The notes under the pieces: model-generated
Told to the model about the DNA's origin: nothing
Seen by the model: only the letters and a program-made list of their open reading frames with translations
The model's database searches: none
Program-made: the position numbers and the translations under genes
Origin: an uncultured Chromatiaceae bacterium
GTDB lineage: Bacteria > Pseudomonadota > Gammaproteobacteria > Tenderiales > Tenderiaceae
Assembly: GCA_945787785.1 (NCBI GenBank)
Contig: CALZIO010000009.1
Coordinates: forward strand, 1 to 64,000
Reading direction: 5' to 3'
DNA: 64,000 nucleotides
Part shown: positions 26,114 to 38,491 of the stretch, piece by piece
Layout of the letters: every line of letters begins with the position of its first letter
Numbering within the stretch: position 1 is the stretch's first letter

Positions 26114-27922
26114 TTGATTGTTGTCAGTAGGAATATGCAGAAACTTACAAAACACTTATCGTTACTTGGGCTTTTGCTGATGTTTGGCCAGAACGAGGTT
26201 GGGTTCGCCAAAGACGTCAATGTTCCGGGCACGTACGCTACCATTCAAGAAGCAATCGACGCCATCGATGAAGATCCCGATGAAGGCGACACCATTGTTG
26301 TTGCGCGCGGCAGCTATGAAGAAAGCCTGACGCTTATAAGCGACATTACCCTGCGAGGTGAAGAGACTGCTGGCACGATATTAAAACCAGCCGTTCAGGT
26401 TGAAGCTCAGCCCATTGCCACCATCACAAACTTGAACGACGTTATTATCCGGAATTTTACATTTACCGATGCTGGGACCGGAATCCGCGTGACCAATAGT
26501 GTTAACGTAAGAATCGAGAACAACTCGTTAAATCTCGGCAATGACAGTACCGCCATCAATGTGACTGATAACTCTACAGTCGATGTCATCAATAATACGT
26601 TTTATGACAACACCACTGCGCTTGTACGTGCCTCTATTGATGTTGAGATCACTAATAATATTTTTTCTAATAATGATATTGCCATTAGTCCTGCCAACTT
26701 CATTGACAATATCACCAACAATTGCTTTATCAACAATGACGACGATGGAGTGACTGGTGATAATCCTGAGGCTGCTGACGATGCCTTGTTTGTTAATCCA
26801 GCCCTACTGGATTTTCATCTTAAACAAGATTCACCCTGCATCGACAAGGGGATAGGCACGGACATCATCGATGGCACCGACGCAGATACCGGGGCTTATG
26901 GAGGTGATTTTGCCGACACGCTTCCATTCCCAGTTCAGAATGTTACAGCTGCGGATGCAAGCGCTGAAACCGGAACACCATCCATCAGGATCAACTGGGA
27001 GGCCAATGAATCGTACCTGGTAACCAATACCGAGACGCCAGTAGGTGGGTATAAGGTCTACTACGATTCAGACGAGTCGCTGCCACCGTATGAAGGGACG
27101 GATGCGGGCGCCGGCAGTCTGCCATCGCCAATCAACGCGGGCAACGTCACGACATACACATTAACTCAACTGTCACCCATTCACGGTGCGCCGGGGATTC
27201 CCACTATCACTTCGGTTTCACCCAGCAATCAGAGCGTGGCCGTAAGCTGGACGGCATCCGACAATGCCACTAGTTATAAGTTGTATTGGGGTATAGCAAG
27301 CGTCAATGAAAAAAGTGAAAACGTCGGTAATGTTACGCAATATACATTGACCGGATTGGAAAACGGAGCCACCTATATCATTGCAGTGTCAGCGCTTGCG
27401 CAAGCAACGTATTACATTAGCGTCACGGCCTATGACAGCACGGGAAATCCTAGCCATGAAAGTAATTATTCCTCAGAAGTCAGTGTGCCGCTGGGGGATT
27501 CATCCGAGAGCGGATTATCAGCCTCAATGACCGCCATTCCAGAAGAAGTGTTTGCATATCCCCTACTTTCCGGCGAGGGCTGTTTTATCGCTACGGCTGC
27601 CTACGGTAGTTACGATGCTGCACAAGTGCAAGCCTTGCGTGATTTCAGGGATCAGTATCTTCTCACCAATGAGTTCGGGCGTAGTTTTGTGAGCTGGTAT
27701 TACCAGCACAGCCCGGCTGCCGCGCGTTACTTGGAAGCACACCAGGAGTGGAAACCGATCATCAGTGCGCTCTTGGCACCGTTGGTGATATTGGCGCTGT
27801 TTTTCACGCAAGCATCCTGGCTAATAAAATCCGTTGTCTTGATACTAAGCTGTGTTGTGCTTACCCGTTTTTATCTGCGCCGGCGACGCCGCAGACGTAT
27901 ACACGCCATGGCGCCAGTCTGA
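26114..27922 (+). CDS. right-handed beta-helix/fibronectin III surface protein with CFI-box C-terminal sorting-like region
   Basis: Signal peptide; NNSxxxxNNxF repeats; Fn3-like segments; GCFIATAAYGS...; TM and RRRRRRR tail. Confidence 0.82.
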   Translation: MIVVSRNMQKLTKHLSLLGLLLMFGQNEVGFAKDVNVPGTYATIQEAIDAIDEDPDEGDTIVVARGSYEESLTLISDITLRGEETAGTILKPAVQVEAQPIATITNLNDVIIRNFTFTDAGTGIRVTNSVNVRIENNSLNLGNDSTAINVTDNSTVDVINNTFYDNTTALVRASIDVEITNNIFSNNDIAISPANFIDNITNNCFINNDDDGVTGDNPEAADDALFVNPALLDFHLKQDSPCIDKGIGTDIIDGTDADTGAYGGDFADTLPFPVQNVTAADASAETGTPSIRINWEANESYLVTNTETPVGGYKVYYDSDESLPPYEGTDAGAGSLPSPINAGNVTTYTLTQLSPIHGAPGIPTITSVSPSNQSVAVSWTASDNATSYKLYWGIASVNEKSENVGNVTQYTLTGLENGATYIIAVSALAQATYYISVTAYDSTGNPSHESNYSSEVSVPLGDSSESGLSASMTAIPEEVFAYPLLSGEGCFIATAAYGSYDAAQVQALRDFRDQYLLTNEFGRSFVSWYYQHSPAAARYLEAHQEWKPIISALLAPLVILALFFTQASWLIKSVVLILSCVVLTRFYLRRRRRRRIHAMAPV

Positions 27923-27924
27923 GC

Positions 27925-28605
27925 ATGGTCATGATGATAATGCATTCAACAAAGTTGACACTCACCACAACAGGCATTATTACGTGTTTGTTTATGATGA
28001 TTGCGTGGTCAGGCAAGGCACTTGCCGACGATGACGTCAAAGATAGACCCCACTGGTCCTTTGAATTCAAAGGCGGCGTTTATTATCCCGAAGAAGATCA
28101 GTGGGATCGCTTCTACGGCAATGACCACACCGGCCAAATTGGCATGGCGCTGGGCTATAAATTCAAAAGGCGCTTGGAGTTTGGTATTGAGAGCTATTAT
28201 ATTCAAGATAGAGGTATGGGCTTTTTACCGTTAAACGACACCACCGGTGGCGAGGTCTCCATAAATTTGTATCCAGTCAATCTATTCCTGCTGTATCGCG
28301 CTGTGTTTAATGAAAATCAAATAGTGGTTCCTTATATCGGCGGTGGTTGGACACACATGTTTTATAATCAGAAAATAACCGGGCAGGACAATTTTGATGG
28401 ATCGGTAGATGGATACCACCTTAGGGCCGGCATTCAGTTTTTGCTGGACAATTTAGACAAAAGCGGCACATACAGGTCCGCGAGCCGGGGCATTAATAAC
28501 ACTTATTTTTTCATTGAGGCGGAGTCAATCCAGGCTGAGGAAAAAAAGACTTCGTCTAATTTAGGTGGGCAACTCTATACCCTGGGCGTACTAATAGAGT
28601 TTTGA
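27925..28605 (+). CDS. outer-membrane beta-barrel protein
   Basis: Signal peptide then alternating aromatic beta-strands (YIGGGWTHMFYN), C-terminal F. Confidence 0.7.
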   Translation: MVMMIMHSTKLTLTTTGIITCLFMMIAWSGKALADDDVKDRPHWSFEFKGGVYYPEEDQWDRFYGNDHTGQIGMALGYKFKRRLEFGIESYYIQDRGMGFLPLNDTTGGEVSINLYPVNLFLLYRAVFNENQIVVPYIGGGWTHMFYNQKITGQDNFDGSVDGYHLRAGIQFLLDNLDKSGTYRSASRGINNTYFFIEAESIQAEEKKTSSNLGGQLYTLGVLIEF

Positions 28606-28683
28606 CCACTGATTGCCTGTATTCAGTAGGGTGTGACAAAGCTTCAACAAACTATTCACACGAAACTCAACTTTGCATTCAGA

Positions 28684-29151
28684 TTAAACCCCATCACTGA
28701 CAACCTCGCCCCCTAACATTCTTAACTTCACACTCAGGCGGCGAAAGGTCGTGCTATCAACACTATCCGGCATCACGACTGCTGGCAACATCCGCCCACC
28801 TTGTTCCGGTTTGAAGTTGAGCACAATCAGCCAGGGATTCACAAAGCTGCTGCCCATCAACCGGGCATTTATGGTATCGCCGGTCGCAGTTTCCAACCGC
28901 CATTGATCCTGCTCTTGCCAAATCATGCTCTTGACCGCTCGCTTACTTGTTTTAAACAGATATTGGCGCGCGTGGTAAATGAATCCCACGATTAGTGCTG
29001 TAAGCAAAATTAATTTTATCAATGCGTTTAATTCAAATACCCAGAGCCAATAGAAGGCACCGAGATACATTATGAGCAATGCGCCATTAAGTAGAAACGA
29101 TGTTTTAAGTGTAATTCTAAACGGTACTGCGAACTTTGCTGATGATGCCAT
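28684..29151 (-). CDS. ygfX: YgfX/CptA family membrane protein
   Basis: Two TM helices plus YgfX-like beta region; directly after sdhE. Confidence 0.7.
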   Translation of the reverse strand: MASSAKFAVPFRITLKTSFLLNGALLIMYLGAFYWLWVFELNALIKLILLTALIVGFIYHARQYLFKTSKRAVKSMIWQEQDQWRLETATGDTINARLMGSSFVNPWLIVLNFKPEQGGRMLPAVVMPDSVDSTTFRRLSVKLRMLGGEVVSDGV

Positions 29152-29377
29152 TGAGTCTCCCATCCTCCGGTTTCTTTTGTAACATGAGACATTCCAGTAA
29201 CTCCTGATCCTGGAAGTCGAGCAGCGCGTGAAATTGTTGTTTTTCTTCTTCGCTAAGTTTGTCGTAAACGTTTTCGACAAAGGGTTCTAGCAGCAAATCC
29301 AGCTCGAGCATGCCGCGGCGGCAACGCCATTGCAGACGTGCCTTATCTCTCTCACTTGTTTCTGGATTTGCGCCCAT
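29117..29377 (-). CDS. sdhE: FAD assembly factor SdhE
   Basis: RLQWRCRRGMLELDLLLEPF signature. Confidence 0.92.
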   Translation of the reverse strand: MGANPETSERDKARLQWRCRRGMLELDLLLEPFVENVYDKLSEEEKQQFHALLDFQDQELLECLMLQKKPEDGRLNGIISKVRSTV

Positions 29378-30073
29378 TTAGGTGTTGTTTTTAAGCATGA
29401 TCTTTTTGATTTCGCCAATCGCCTTGGTTGGATTCAGCTCTTTGGGGCAGACATTGGTGCAATTCATAATCGTGTGACAACGAAATAGCCTATATGGCCC
29501 TTCCAGTTCTTCGAGCCGCTGGGCAGTCGCCTGGTCGCGGCTGTCAGCAATAAAACGATAAGATTGCAACAGTGCTGCCGGACCGCGGAATTTATCTGGG
29601 TTCCACCAAAACGAGGGACAAGCAGTCGAGCAACAGCCGCACAGAATACATTCATACAGGCCATCAAGCTTTTCACGTTCTTCCGGAGACTGGCGGTACT
29701 CCTCTTCCGGCTCAGGATCATGCACTATCAAATAAGGTTTGACTGACCGGTATTGATGATAGAACTGGGTCATGTCGACCACCAGATCACGAATCACTGG
29801 CCGACCGGGCAAGGGCCGCACTTCAACCGGTTCTTTCAGTGGCGAGATCGGTGTGATGCAGGCCAGACCATTGGTGCCATTAATGTTGAGCGCATCCGAT
29901 CCACATACGCCTTCGCCACATGAATGGCGGAATGTAAAACTTTCATCCTGCTCTTTGATATTCAATAGTGCGTCACGCAACATCATGCCTGCGTTAACGA
30001 CAACCTCAAAATCCTGCATGTAGGGTTTGTTATCAGTTTCAGGGTTGTAACGGTAAATTGAAAAACGCATCAC
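29378..30073 (-). CDS. sdhB: succinate dehydrogenase iron-sulfur subunit
   Basis: 2Fe-2S (CGEGVCGSD) and 4Fe-4S motifs (CILCGCCSTACP). Confidence 0.95.
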   Translation of the reverse strand: MMRFSIYRYNPETDNKPYMQDFEVVVNAGMMLRDALLNIKEQDESFTFRHSCGEGVCGSDALNINGTNGLACITPISPLKEPVEVRPLPGRPVIRDLVVDMTQFYHQYRSVKPYLIVHDPEPEEEYRQSPEEREKLDGLYECILCGCCSTACPSFWWNPDKFRGPAALLQSYRFIADSRDQATAQRLEELEGPYRLFRCHTIMNCTNVCPKELNPTKAIGEIKKIMLKNNT

Positions 30074-30226
30074 GACACCTCAAAAAAATTCGCTGAAGCT
30101 GCGCTGGCGGCGTTACAAGCGAACTCAAAATGCTCATTTACTCCATGTAAATTCCGCTTTCTCGCTCGCTTGTGCCTTGCCATCATCAGCTTGATCAAAT
30201 TTTTTTAACACGCATTCTAAAAGCCT

Positions 30227-31996
30227 TTAATAAACTCGTGCCTTGGGTGGGAAGGAGTCAACCGACAAAGGTTTCATGCGTACGGGTTTATAGTCGAGCC
30301 TGCGCTCTTCCTTAAAAAACAGGGTATGTTTGAGCCAGCGCTCATCGTCACGATCCGGAAAATCAATTCTCGAATGGGCGCCGCGGCTCTCTTTGCGGGC
30401 ATGGGCTGAACAGACTGTCGCAATTGCCACGTCCATGAGATTTTCCAGTTCCAGCGCCTCAACCCGCGCGGTGTTGAAGACCTTGCTGTGATCTCTAAGT
30501 CGTGCGTTTTCCAGCCGTTGTTCCAGTTCGATAACTTTGTCTACACCCTCAGCCAGAACCTCATCGGTCCTGAAGACACCGCAGTAATCTTCCATGGTCT
30601 TTTTAAGATCATCTCTAACCTGCTTGACTGATTCGCCCTCACCCTTCTGGTCCCAACGGGCCAGTCGTGCCATGGCTTTATCGACGCTGTCTCCGGTGAG
30701 TGGACGATGGTAACGATTCTCTTCAAGAAATTCGATAATATGATTACCAGCAGCGCGACCAAACACAACAATATCGAGCAACGAATTACCGCCTAAGCGA
30801 TTAGCGCCATGCACTGAAACACAGGCGCACTCACCCGCGGCATAAAGACCAGGCACAGTCTCTTCAGCGGTATTCCCCAACGGCGCCACCACCTGGCCAT
30901 ATCGATTGGTGGGAATTCCACCCATGGTGTAATGTGCAGTGGGATAAATGGGGATAGGCTCATTAATCGGATCAATATGTAAAAAGGTTTGGATGGTTGC
31001 GCGAATACCGGGCAGGCGTTTTTGAATAACTTCCGGCCCAAGGTGCTCAAGCTTGAGCATGACATGATCAGCATTCGGTCCGCAGCCACGGCCCTCTTTC
31101 ACTTCAGTATAGATAGCACGACTGACCACATCGCGACTCGCCAGGTCTTTGGCATTGGGTGCATAACGCTCCATAAAGCGTTCACCATCTTTGTTTAACA
31201 GGTAACCACCTTCGCCGCGCGCCCCTTCGGTAATCAACATGCCTTTACCAGCAATGCCGGTGGGATGAAACTGGAAGAACTCCATGTCTTGTAGTGGAAT
31301 TCCTGCCCGCAATGCCATACCCAAACCATCACCGGTATTGATATGAGCATTGGTATTGGTACGAAAGATTTGGCCCGCGCCACCAGTAGCTAGCAATGTC
31401 GCCTTTGCTTCGATAATTAAAGGCTCGCCGGTTTCAATCTCGATGACCACCGCACCAAGGATATAACCGCTTTCATCCCTGATTAAATCAAGCGCCAGGT
31501 ATTCATCAAAGAAGTGGGTCTTGGCATGAATGTTTTGTTGATAAAGCGAATGCAGAATGGCATGACCGGTACGGTCGGCAGCGGCACAGGTGCGGGCGGC
31601 CTGGTCACCACCGAAGTTCTGGCTTTGACCACCGAAAGGGCGTTGGTAAATCTTGCCATTATCCAGACGCGAAAATGGCACGCCGGCATGCTCCAGCTCC
31701 ACTACTAATCTGGGTGCGGCACGGCACATATATTCAACTGCATCCTGATCAGCCAGATAATCACTGCCTTTAATGGTATCGAACATGTGCCAGTGCCAGT
31801 TGTCCGGTAAGACATTGGCCAGAGCGGCGTTCATGCCTCCCTGCGCTGCGACAGTGTGAGAACGGGTTGGAAAAACTTTTGAGACTACCGCCACATGAGA
31901 CTCGGCCTGGGCAAGCTGAAGTGCAGCCCTTAAGCCACCACCCCCGGCACCAATAACCAAGGTATCGAATCTTCGTACCGGGATAGAGCTACTCAC
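30227..31996 (-). CDS. sdhA: succinate dehydrogenase flavoprotein subunit
   Basis: GAGGGGLRAALQLA, RSHTVAAQGGMNAAL. Confidence 0.96.
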   Translation of the reverse strand: MSSSIPVRRFDTLVIGAGGGGLRAALQLAQAESHVAVVSKVFPTRSHTVAAQGGMNAALANVLPDNWHWHMFDTIKGSDYLADQDAVEYMCRAAPRLVVELEHAGVPFSRLDNGKIYQRPFGGQSQNFGGDQAARTCAAADRTGHAILHSLYQQNIHAKTHFFDEYLALDLIRDESGYILGAVVIEIETGEPLIIEAKATLLATGGAGQIFRTNTNAHINTGDGLGMALRAGIPLQDMEFFQFHPTGIAGKGMLITEGARGEGGYLLNKDGERFMERYAPNAKDLASRDVVSRAIYTEVKEGRGCGPNADHVMLKLEHLGPEVIQKRLPGIRATIQTFLHIDPINEPIPIYPTAHYTMGGIPTNRYGQVVAPLGNTAEETVPGLYAAGECACVSVHGANRLGGNSLLDIVVFGRAAGNHIIEFLEENRYHRPLTGDSVDKAMARLARWDQKGEGESVKQVRDDLKKTMEDYCGVFRTDEVLAEGVDKVIELEQRLENARLRDHSKVFNTARVEALELENLMDVAIATVCSAHARKESRGAHSRIDFPDRDDERWLKHTLFFKEERRLDYKPVRMKPLSVDSFPPKARVY

Positions 31997-32011
31997 TGGC
32001 GTACCTTCTCA

Positions 32012-32353
32012 CTAGACTGAACCTCCTGCCAATAGAATGCGTATCACCCACAAAGCCATAAATGCCAGGCCCGAGGCTAAAATAACTAAAAGTGTAAGCC
32101 TCAGAGTAAAAGGCTTTACGTAATCCAGTAACACATCACGTATTCCAACCCAGGCATGGGAAAAAAGTGCCAGGAAAAAGAACGTCATCGCCAGGGACAT
32201 AACACCGGACGTGATCCAGGCATGCCAGTCAGCATAGGATTTGGGAGTGCAAATCATCAGTGTGACCAGGAAATAAACCAGAAAACCGGCAAGGTAAACG
32301 GCGCTGACACGTTGTATCAACCATGCCGTCATTCCACTCATGCGCCAGCTCAT
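32012..32353 (-). CDS. sdhD: succinate dehydrogenase membrane anchor
   Basis: Three TM helices, position in operon. Confidence 0.88.
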   Translation of the reverse strand: MSWRMSGMTAWLIQRVSAVYLAGFLVYFLVTLMICTPKSYADWHAWITSGVMSLAMTFFFLALFSHAWVGIRDVLLDYVKPFTLRLTLLVILASGLAFMALWVIRILLAGGSV

Positions 32354-32736
32354 AAAATGATTACCATCGCAAATAACACGCCAACTACACCGAGCGCATT
32401 TACAATCATGGCACTCTTGCGGGCGGTCTCCAGATCAATCCCAATATCAATATCCAGTAAAAGAAAACGGATACCGGCAAAGAGATGATGCGCGACAGAC
32501 CATGCAATAAGTAGGGCGAATAGTTTCACAAGACCGTTGTCGAGCAATGAGATTACTTGCGCGTACCCTTGTGGACTTTGGAGTGATCGATCAAGCAACC
32601 AGATGACAAACGGAATAGAAATGAACAACAACACGCCAGATATACGGTGGGCAATCGACGCAATCGCAGTAACGGGCTGACGAATGCTCAACAGATTCAG
32701 ATTAACCGGCCTAGTGTCGGGTTTTTTGTCTTTCAT
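32350..32736 (-). CDS. sdhC: succinate dehydrogenase cytochrome b556 subunit
   Basis: SIAHRISGVLL, HHLFAGIRFLLLD. Confidence 0.93.
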   Translation of the reverse strand: MKDKKPDTRPVNLNLLSIRQPVTAIASIAHRISGVLLFISIPFVIWLLDRSLQSPQGYAQVISLLDNGLVKLFALLIAWSVAHHLFAGIRFLLLDIDIGIDLETARKSAMIVNALGVVGVLFAMVIIL

Positions 32737-32855
32737 ACAGGCTCTTAGTGTATCTGAGTAAAAATATTAGTCCATTATTACTTATACGCCAAGACTACTG
32801 TTATTATGTCGGCCTAAATTAGAATCAATCTTAATCCTTTGGTGAATAAAAAATC

Positions 32856-33809
32856 ATGAATGAATTTGATGCCGTATTAAAACAAGACACTGCCGTCGAG
32901 CTATCTGACTACGGTCTAATCAAGGTCGAGGGAGACGATGCACAGACATTCCTGCATAACCAATTCACCAATGACCTTGAGCATGGGGTAACAGAAACCA
33001 CGAGTCAGCTTAGTGCATACTGCAGTCCCAAGGGGCGCATACTGGCGCTGTTCCGCATTTTCTTATCAAATGGCGCTTATTATCTGGCCATGCCCAAGGA
33101 ACTGATTGAAGCAACCCAGAAACGATTGAGCATGTTTGTGCTTATGTCCAAGGTTAGCCTTGAAGACGTCAGTGACAGTGTCAAACAACTGGGGGTTGCC
33201 GGTCGGGGCATTGAGGAAAAACTCAGGGCCTTAGTGGGCCAGCCCCCGGAAGAGATGAACGGTGTGGCCACATCAGAGAATGTAAGCATTATTCGTATTC
33301 CTGGTCCGTTTCCTCGTTTTCAACTGGTTGGCCCTGCCGATGAGATCAGCTCCCTTTCCAGTAAATTGACTACTTTTGCCACAGAAATTTCACCTAATGC
33401 CTGGGAGTTGCTCGATATTCGTACAGCCATACCCGTAATCAAGCAGGCGAATGTTGATGCGTTTGTGCCACAAATGGTCAACCTACAGGCAGTCGACGGC
33501 CTGAACTTTAAAAAAGGCTGTTATCCCGGCCAGGAAATCGTCGCCCGCATGCAATACCTGGGCAAATTAAAGCGGCGCATGTATCTGGCCCATAGCAATA
33601 GTGAGCCAGCGGCGCCAGGGGATTCAATCTATGTGCATGAAGCTGAGCCACGTAAAGTGGGTACAGTTATCATGGCCCAAACCAATCCGGAAGGCGGCTC
33701 TGACCTATTGCTGGTTGCCGAGATTGAGGCCACCGACAGCCAGCCCTTACATCTATTAGAAAATACTGATTCAGCACTGGAACTCCAGGAACTGCCCTAT
33801 TCACTTTAG
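32856..33809 (+). CDS. ygfZ: folate-binding Fe-S maintenance protein YgfZ
   Basis: KGCYPGQEIVARMQYLGKLKRR motif. Confidence 0.93.
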   Translation: MNEFDAVLKQDTAVELSDYGLIKVEGDDAQTFLHNQFTNDLEHGVTETTSQLSAYCSPKGRILALFRIFLSNGAYYLAMPKELIEATQKRLSMFVLMSKVSLEDVSDSVKQLGVAGRGIEEKLRALVGQPPEEMNGVATSENVSIIRIPGPFPRFQLVGPADEISSLSSKLTTFATEISPNAWELLDIRTAIPVIKQANVDAFVPQMVNLQAVDGLNFKKGCYPGQEIVARMQYLGKLKRRMYLAHSNSEPAAPGDSIYVHEAEPRKVGTVIMAQTNPEGGSDLLLVAEIEATDSQPLHLLENTDSALELQELPYSL

Positions 33810-33953
33810 CCAATACCCACACAACCTTTTATCGCGTGTGGATTCGATGTAGATTGAAATAAAAAGCATTTGTTAAACCCGGGATACGACTTGAGTTAAG
33901 AGAAAGCTAGCCGATAAGTTAAGCAGCTTCTTTTTAAACAGGGACTGTCACGA

Positions 33954-34799
33954 GTGAATGCTGAAGACAAATTCATCGCCACATTGATGGACGATGTCAC
34001 TAAGGGTCAACTTGATCTACCGACACTTCCTGAGGTTGCACTTAAGGTCAGAAAACTGGTCGATGACCCAACGTCATCACCCGACAAAATAGCCAAGCTA
34101 GTCGGCACGGACGCTGCGCTATCAGCAAGGCTACTGCAAGTCGCCAATAGTGCATTCTTCCGCGGACTGAACTCTGTCGAGAACGTTCGCACCGCCGTGA
34201 TTCGTTTGGGCGGTGTCTGTGTGCGCAACGTGGTTGCCAGCCTGGTCATGCGGCAGACCTACCAGGCGGATAAAATGGGGGCCATCAAAAAGGAGTTACT
34301 CAATCTTTGGGTTCATGGAGCCAGGGTTGCCGCCATCAGTCACGTAATAGCCAAACGCTTCACTGATCTCAATCCCGACGAAGCCATGTTAGGTGGATTG
34401 ATTCACGACATTGGCGTGCTGCCAATTCTGAAGCGGGCGTCAAAATTTCCCGAAGTGATCGAAGACAAGGAAATCCTCTATCGAGTCATTGATAAAATGC
34501 ATCAGGAAATCGGCAAACTGATCCTGGAAGAGTGGCACTTTCCGGAATCACTGGTATCAGTTGCGGCGGAGCACGAAAACCTGATGCGCAATACCGGCTC
34601 GGAGGTGGACTACGTGGATGTGGTGATGATCGCCAATCTGCACAGCTATATGGGACAGCCAAAGCATAGACTGAATAAAGTCGATTGGAATGAAATCCCT
34701 GCCTTTGACAAACTGATGCTGACACCAGAGCAAAGCATCCAGGCCATGACCGAAGCCCAGGCGGACATAGCTGAAATCCAAAAAATCATTTCTGGATAA
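33954..34799 (+). CDS. HDOD-domain signalling protein (copy 1)
   Basis: LPTLPEVALKVRKLV, GGLIHDIGVLPIL. Confidence 0.88.
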   Translation: MNAEDKFIATLMDDVTKGQLDLPTLPEVALKVRKLVDDPTSSPDKIAKLVGTDAALSARLLQVANSAFFRGLNSVENVRTAVIRLGGVCVRNVVASLVMRQTYQADKMGAIKKELLNLWVHGARVAAISHVIAKRFTDLNPDEAMLGGLIHDIGVLPILKRASKFPEVIEDKEILYRVIDKMHQEIGKLILEEWHFPESLVSVAAEHENLMRNTGSEVDYVDVVMIANLHSYMGQPKHRLNKVDWNEIPAFDKLMLTPEQSIQAMTEAQADIAEIQKIISG

Positions 34800-34841
34800 C
34801 AGGTTAAATAACTATTTTAATTTATTACCTAAGGAATTATT

Positions 34842-35681
34842 GTGGAACTGGAAAGCCAACTACTGTCAAAATTCCTGGATGACATCAACAATAACCGCAT
34901 CAATCTTCCCACCTTGCCTGAGGTCGCATTCAAGGTTCGCCAGGTTATAGAAGACCCTGAGTCATCAGCTGCGAAAATCGCCATTACCATAGGGTCTGAT
35001 CCGGTCTTATCTACCAAACTGCTACAAGTCGCAAATAGCCCACTCTATCGCGCTTCATCACCGATTGAAAATCTGCAGAATGCAATTGCGCGATTGGGTC
35101 AAACAGTAGTGCGCAACATTGTCACCAGCATGGTCATGCAACAGATCTATCAAAAAGGTGTCAATCCAAAGGTCGACAAGCACTTAAAACAACTATGGAT
35201 GCACAGCACCAAAGTGGCCGCTATCAGTCATGTGCTGGCACGCAGATTTACTAAATTGAAACCCGACCAAGCCATGCTGGCTGGCTTAATTCATGACATC
35301 GGGGCCATTCCGGTGTACACCGAGGCGCCAAATATCCCAGAGCTGGACGATGAAGAGGTATTGCAGCGCGTTGTGGCAAAAATTCATAACCTGGTCGGCT
35401 CAACCATCCTCGACGATTGGAACTTCCCTCAGGAGCTGATCGATGTCGTGTCAAACCACGAAGATCTGAACTACGACTCAGGTGAGAAAGTTGATTACGT
35501 CGATATTGTCACCGTAGCCAATATTCTCAGCTATATCGGCACACAACACCCTTTGACCAAAACTGAGTGGACCGAAATCCCAGCCTTCAAAAAACTGGGC
35601 TTAAGCCCGGAAGAAAGCATCGCCACCATGGAAGAGGCACAAGAAGAGGTTGTTCTGATTCAGGGTATGTTCACTAGCTAG
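34842..35681 (+). CDS. HDOD-domain signalling protein (copy 2)
   Basis: LPTLPEVAFKVRQVI, AGLIHDIGAIPVY; collinear with copy 1. Confidence 0.88.
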   Translation: MELESQLLSKFLDDINNNRINLPTLPEVAFKVRQVIEDPESSAAKIAITIGSDPVLSTKLLQVANSPLYRASSPIENLQNAIARLGQTVVRNIVTSMVMQQIYQKGVNPKVDKHLKQLWMHSTKVAAISHVLARRFTKLKPDQAMLAGLIHDIGAIPVYTEAPNIPELDDEEVLQRVVAKIHNLVGSTILDDWNFPQELIDVVSNHEDLNYDSGEKVDYVDIVTVANILSYIGTQHPLTKTEWTEIPAFKKLGLSPEESIATMEEAQEEVVLIQGMFTS

Positions 35682-35755
35682 AGCATTTATTAGAAACCAC
35701 CCCTAACTTCTTGATATAAAACATATATCTCCCATCATATCCGATTTTGTTGTTT

Positions 35756-37249
<1,494 letters not shown>

Positions 37250-37273
37250 TGCTACAACTCTTGTTTTTGTTGG

Positions 37274-38372
37274 TTACAGGCCGCTCTTGAGGCTGGCCTC
37301 GATAAATTGATCCAGATCACCGTCCAGCACGGCCTGAGTATTACCGGTCTCAACGCCGGTGCGCAGATCCTTAATGCGCGACTGATCCAGCACGTAGGAG
37401 CGAATCTGACTACCCCAGCCGATATCGGCCTTGCTGTCTTCTACTATCTGCTGGTCACCCGCACGTTTGAGCATCTCAAACTCATACAGTTTGGCTTTCA
37501 GCTGCTTCATAGCAGTAGCCTTGTTCTTGTGCTGAGAACGATCGTTCTGGCACTGTACCACGATGCCGGTCGGATTATGGGTGATACGCACTGCTGATTC
37601 GGTCCTATTAACGTGCTGACCACCGGCGCCACTGGCACGATAAACATCAATGCGCAGGTCGGCCGGGTTGATGTCGATATCGATATCATCATCCACCTCG
37701 GGAGAAACAAACACCGAGGCGAACGAGGTATGACGGCGATTGCCTGAATCAAACGGTGATTTTCTCACCAAACGATGCACGCCAATCTCGGTGCGCAACC
37801 AGCCAAAGGCATATTCGCCTTCAAAGTGGATAGTGGCGCTCTTGATGCCTGCCACCTCGCCCTCCGAACATTCGATCAGCTCGGTTTTGAATCCACTGCG
37901 TTCACCCCAACGCAAATACATACGCAACAGCATGTCGGCCCAGTCTTGTGCCTCGGTGCCACCGGAGCCGGCCTGGATATCGACGAACGCGTTGCTAGGA
38001 TCCATCTCGCCTGAGAACATGCGGCGAAATTCAAGTGTTTCGAGTCGTTTTTCAAGATCAGCCAGATCGGACTCCACCTCGCTAACCGTGTCGGTATCGT
38101 CCTCTTCCGAGGCGATTTCCAGCAGCTCTTCGGCATCCGCCAAGCTGGTATCCAGATCTGTGATGGTTTTGACGACTTGTTCCAGCTGTGAACGCTCTTT
38201 GCCCAATGCCTGGGCACGTTCCTGGTTATTCCACACCGCCGGATCTTCGAGCTCACGCTCGACTTCGATTAAACGTTCTTGTTTGGCTTCAAAGTCAAAG
38301 ATACCCCCTCAGGGCATCGGTGCGCCCTTGCATATCCTTGATCTGACGAATAATGAGATTTATTTCCAGCAT
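37274..38372 (-). CDS. prfB: peptide chain release factor 2 with programmed +1 frameshift
   Basis: [11 protein letters not shown]-type motif ([16 protein letters not shown]); upstream short [28 protein letters not shown] ending in AGGGGGTATCTTTGAC. Confidence 0.93.
38291..38309 (-). promoter_or_regulatory. prfB programmed frameshift site AGGGGGTATCTTTGACTTT
   Basis: Shine-Dalgarno-like AGGGGG plus CTT TGA C at the junction of ORF1 and ORF2. Confidence 0.9.
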
Positions 38373-38491
38373 GAATGGATCGCCTGCAAAAGTGGCGATT
38401 CTACTACAGCTGGGGCGGCGCTTAAACCACCGCTGTTAATGTCACGACCGAGATGCCCTTCTTCGATGATTTGAACAATCTGATATTTTCA

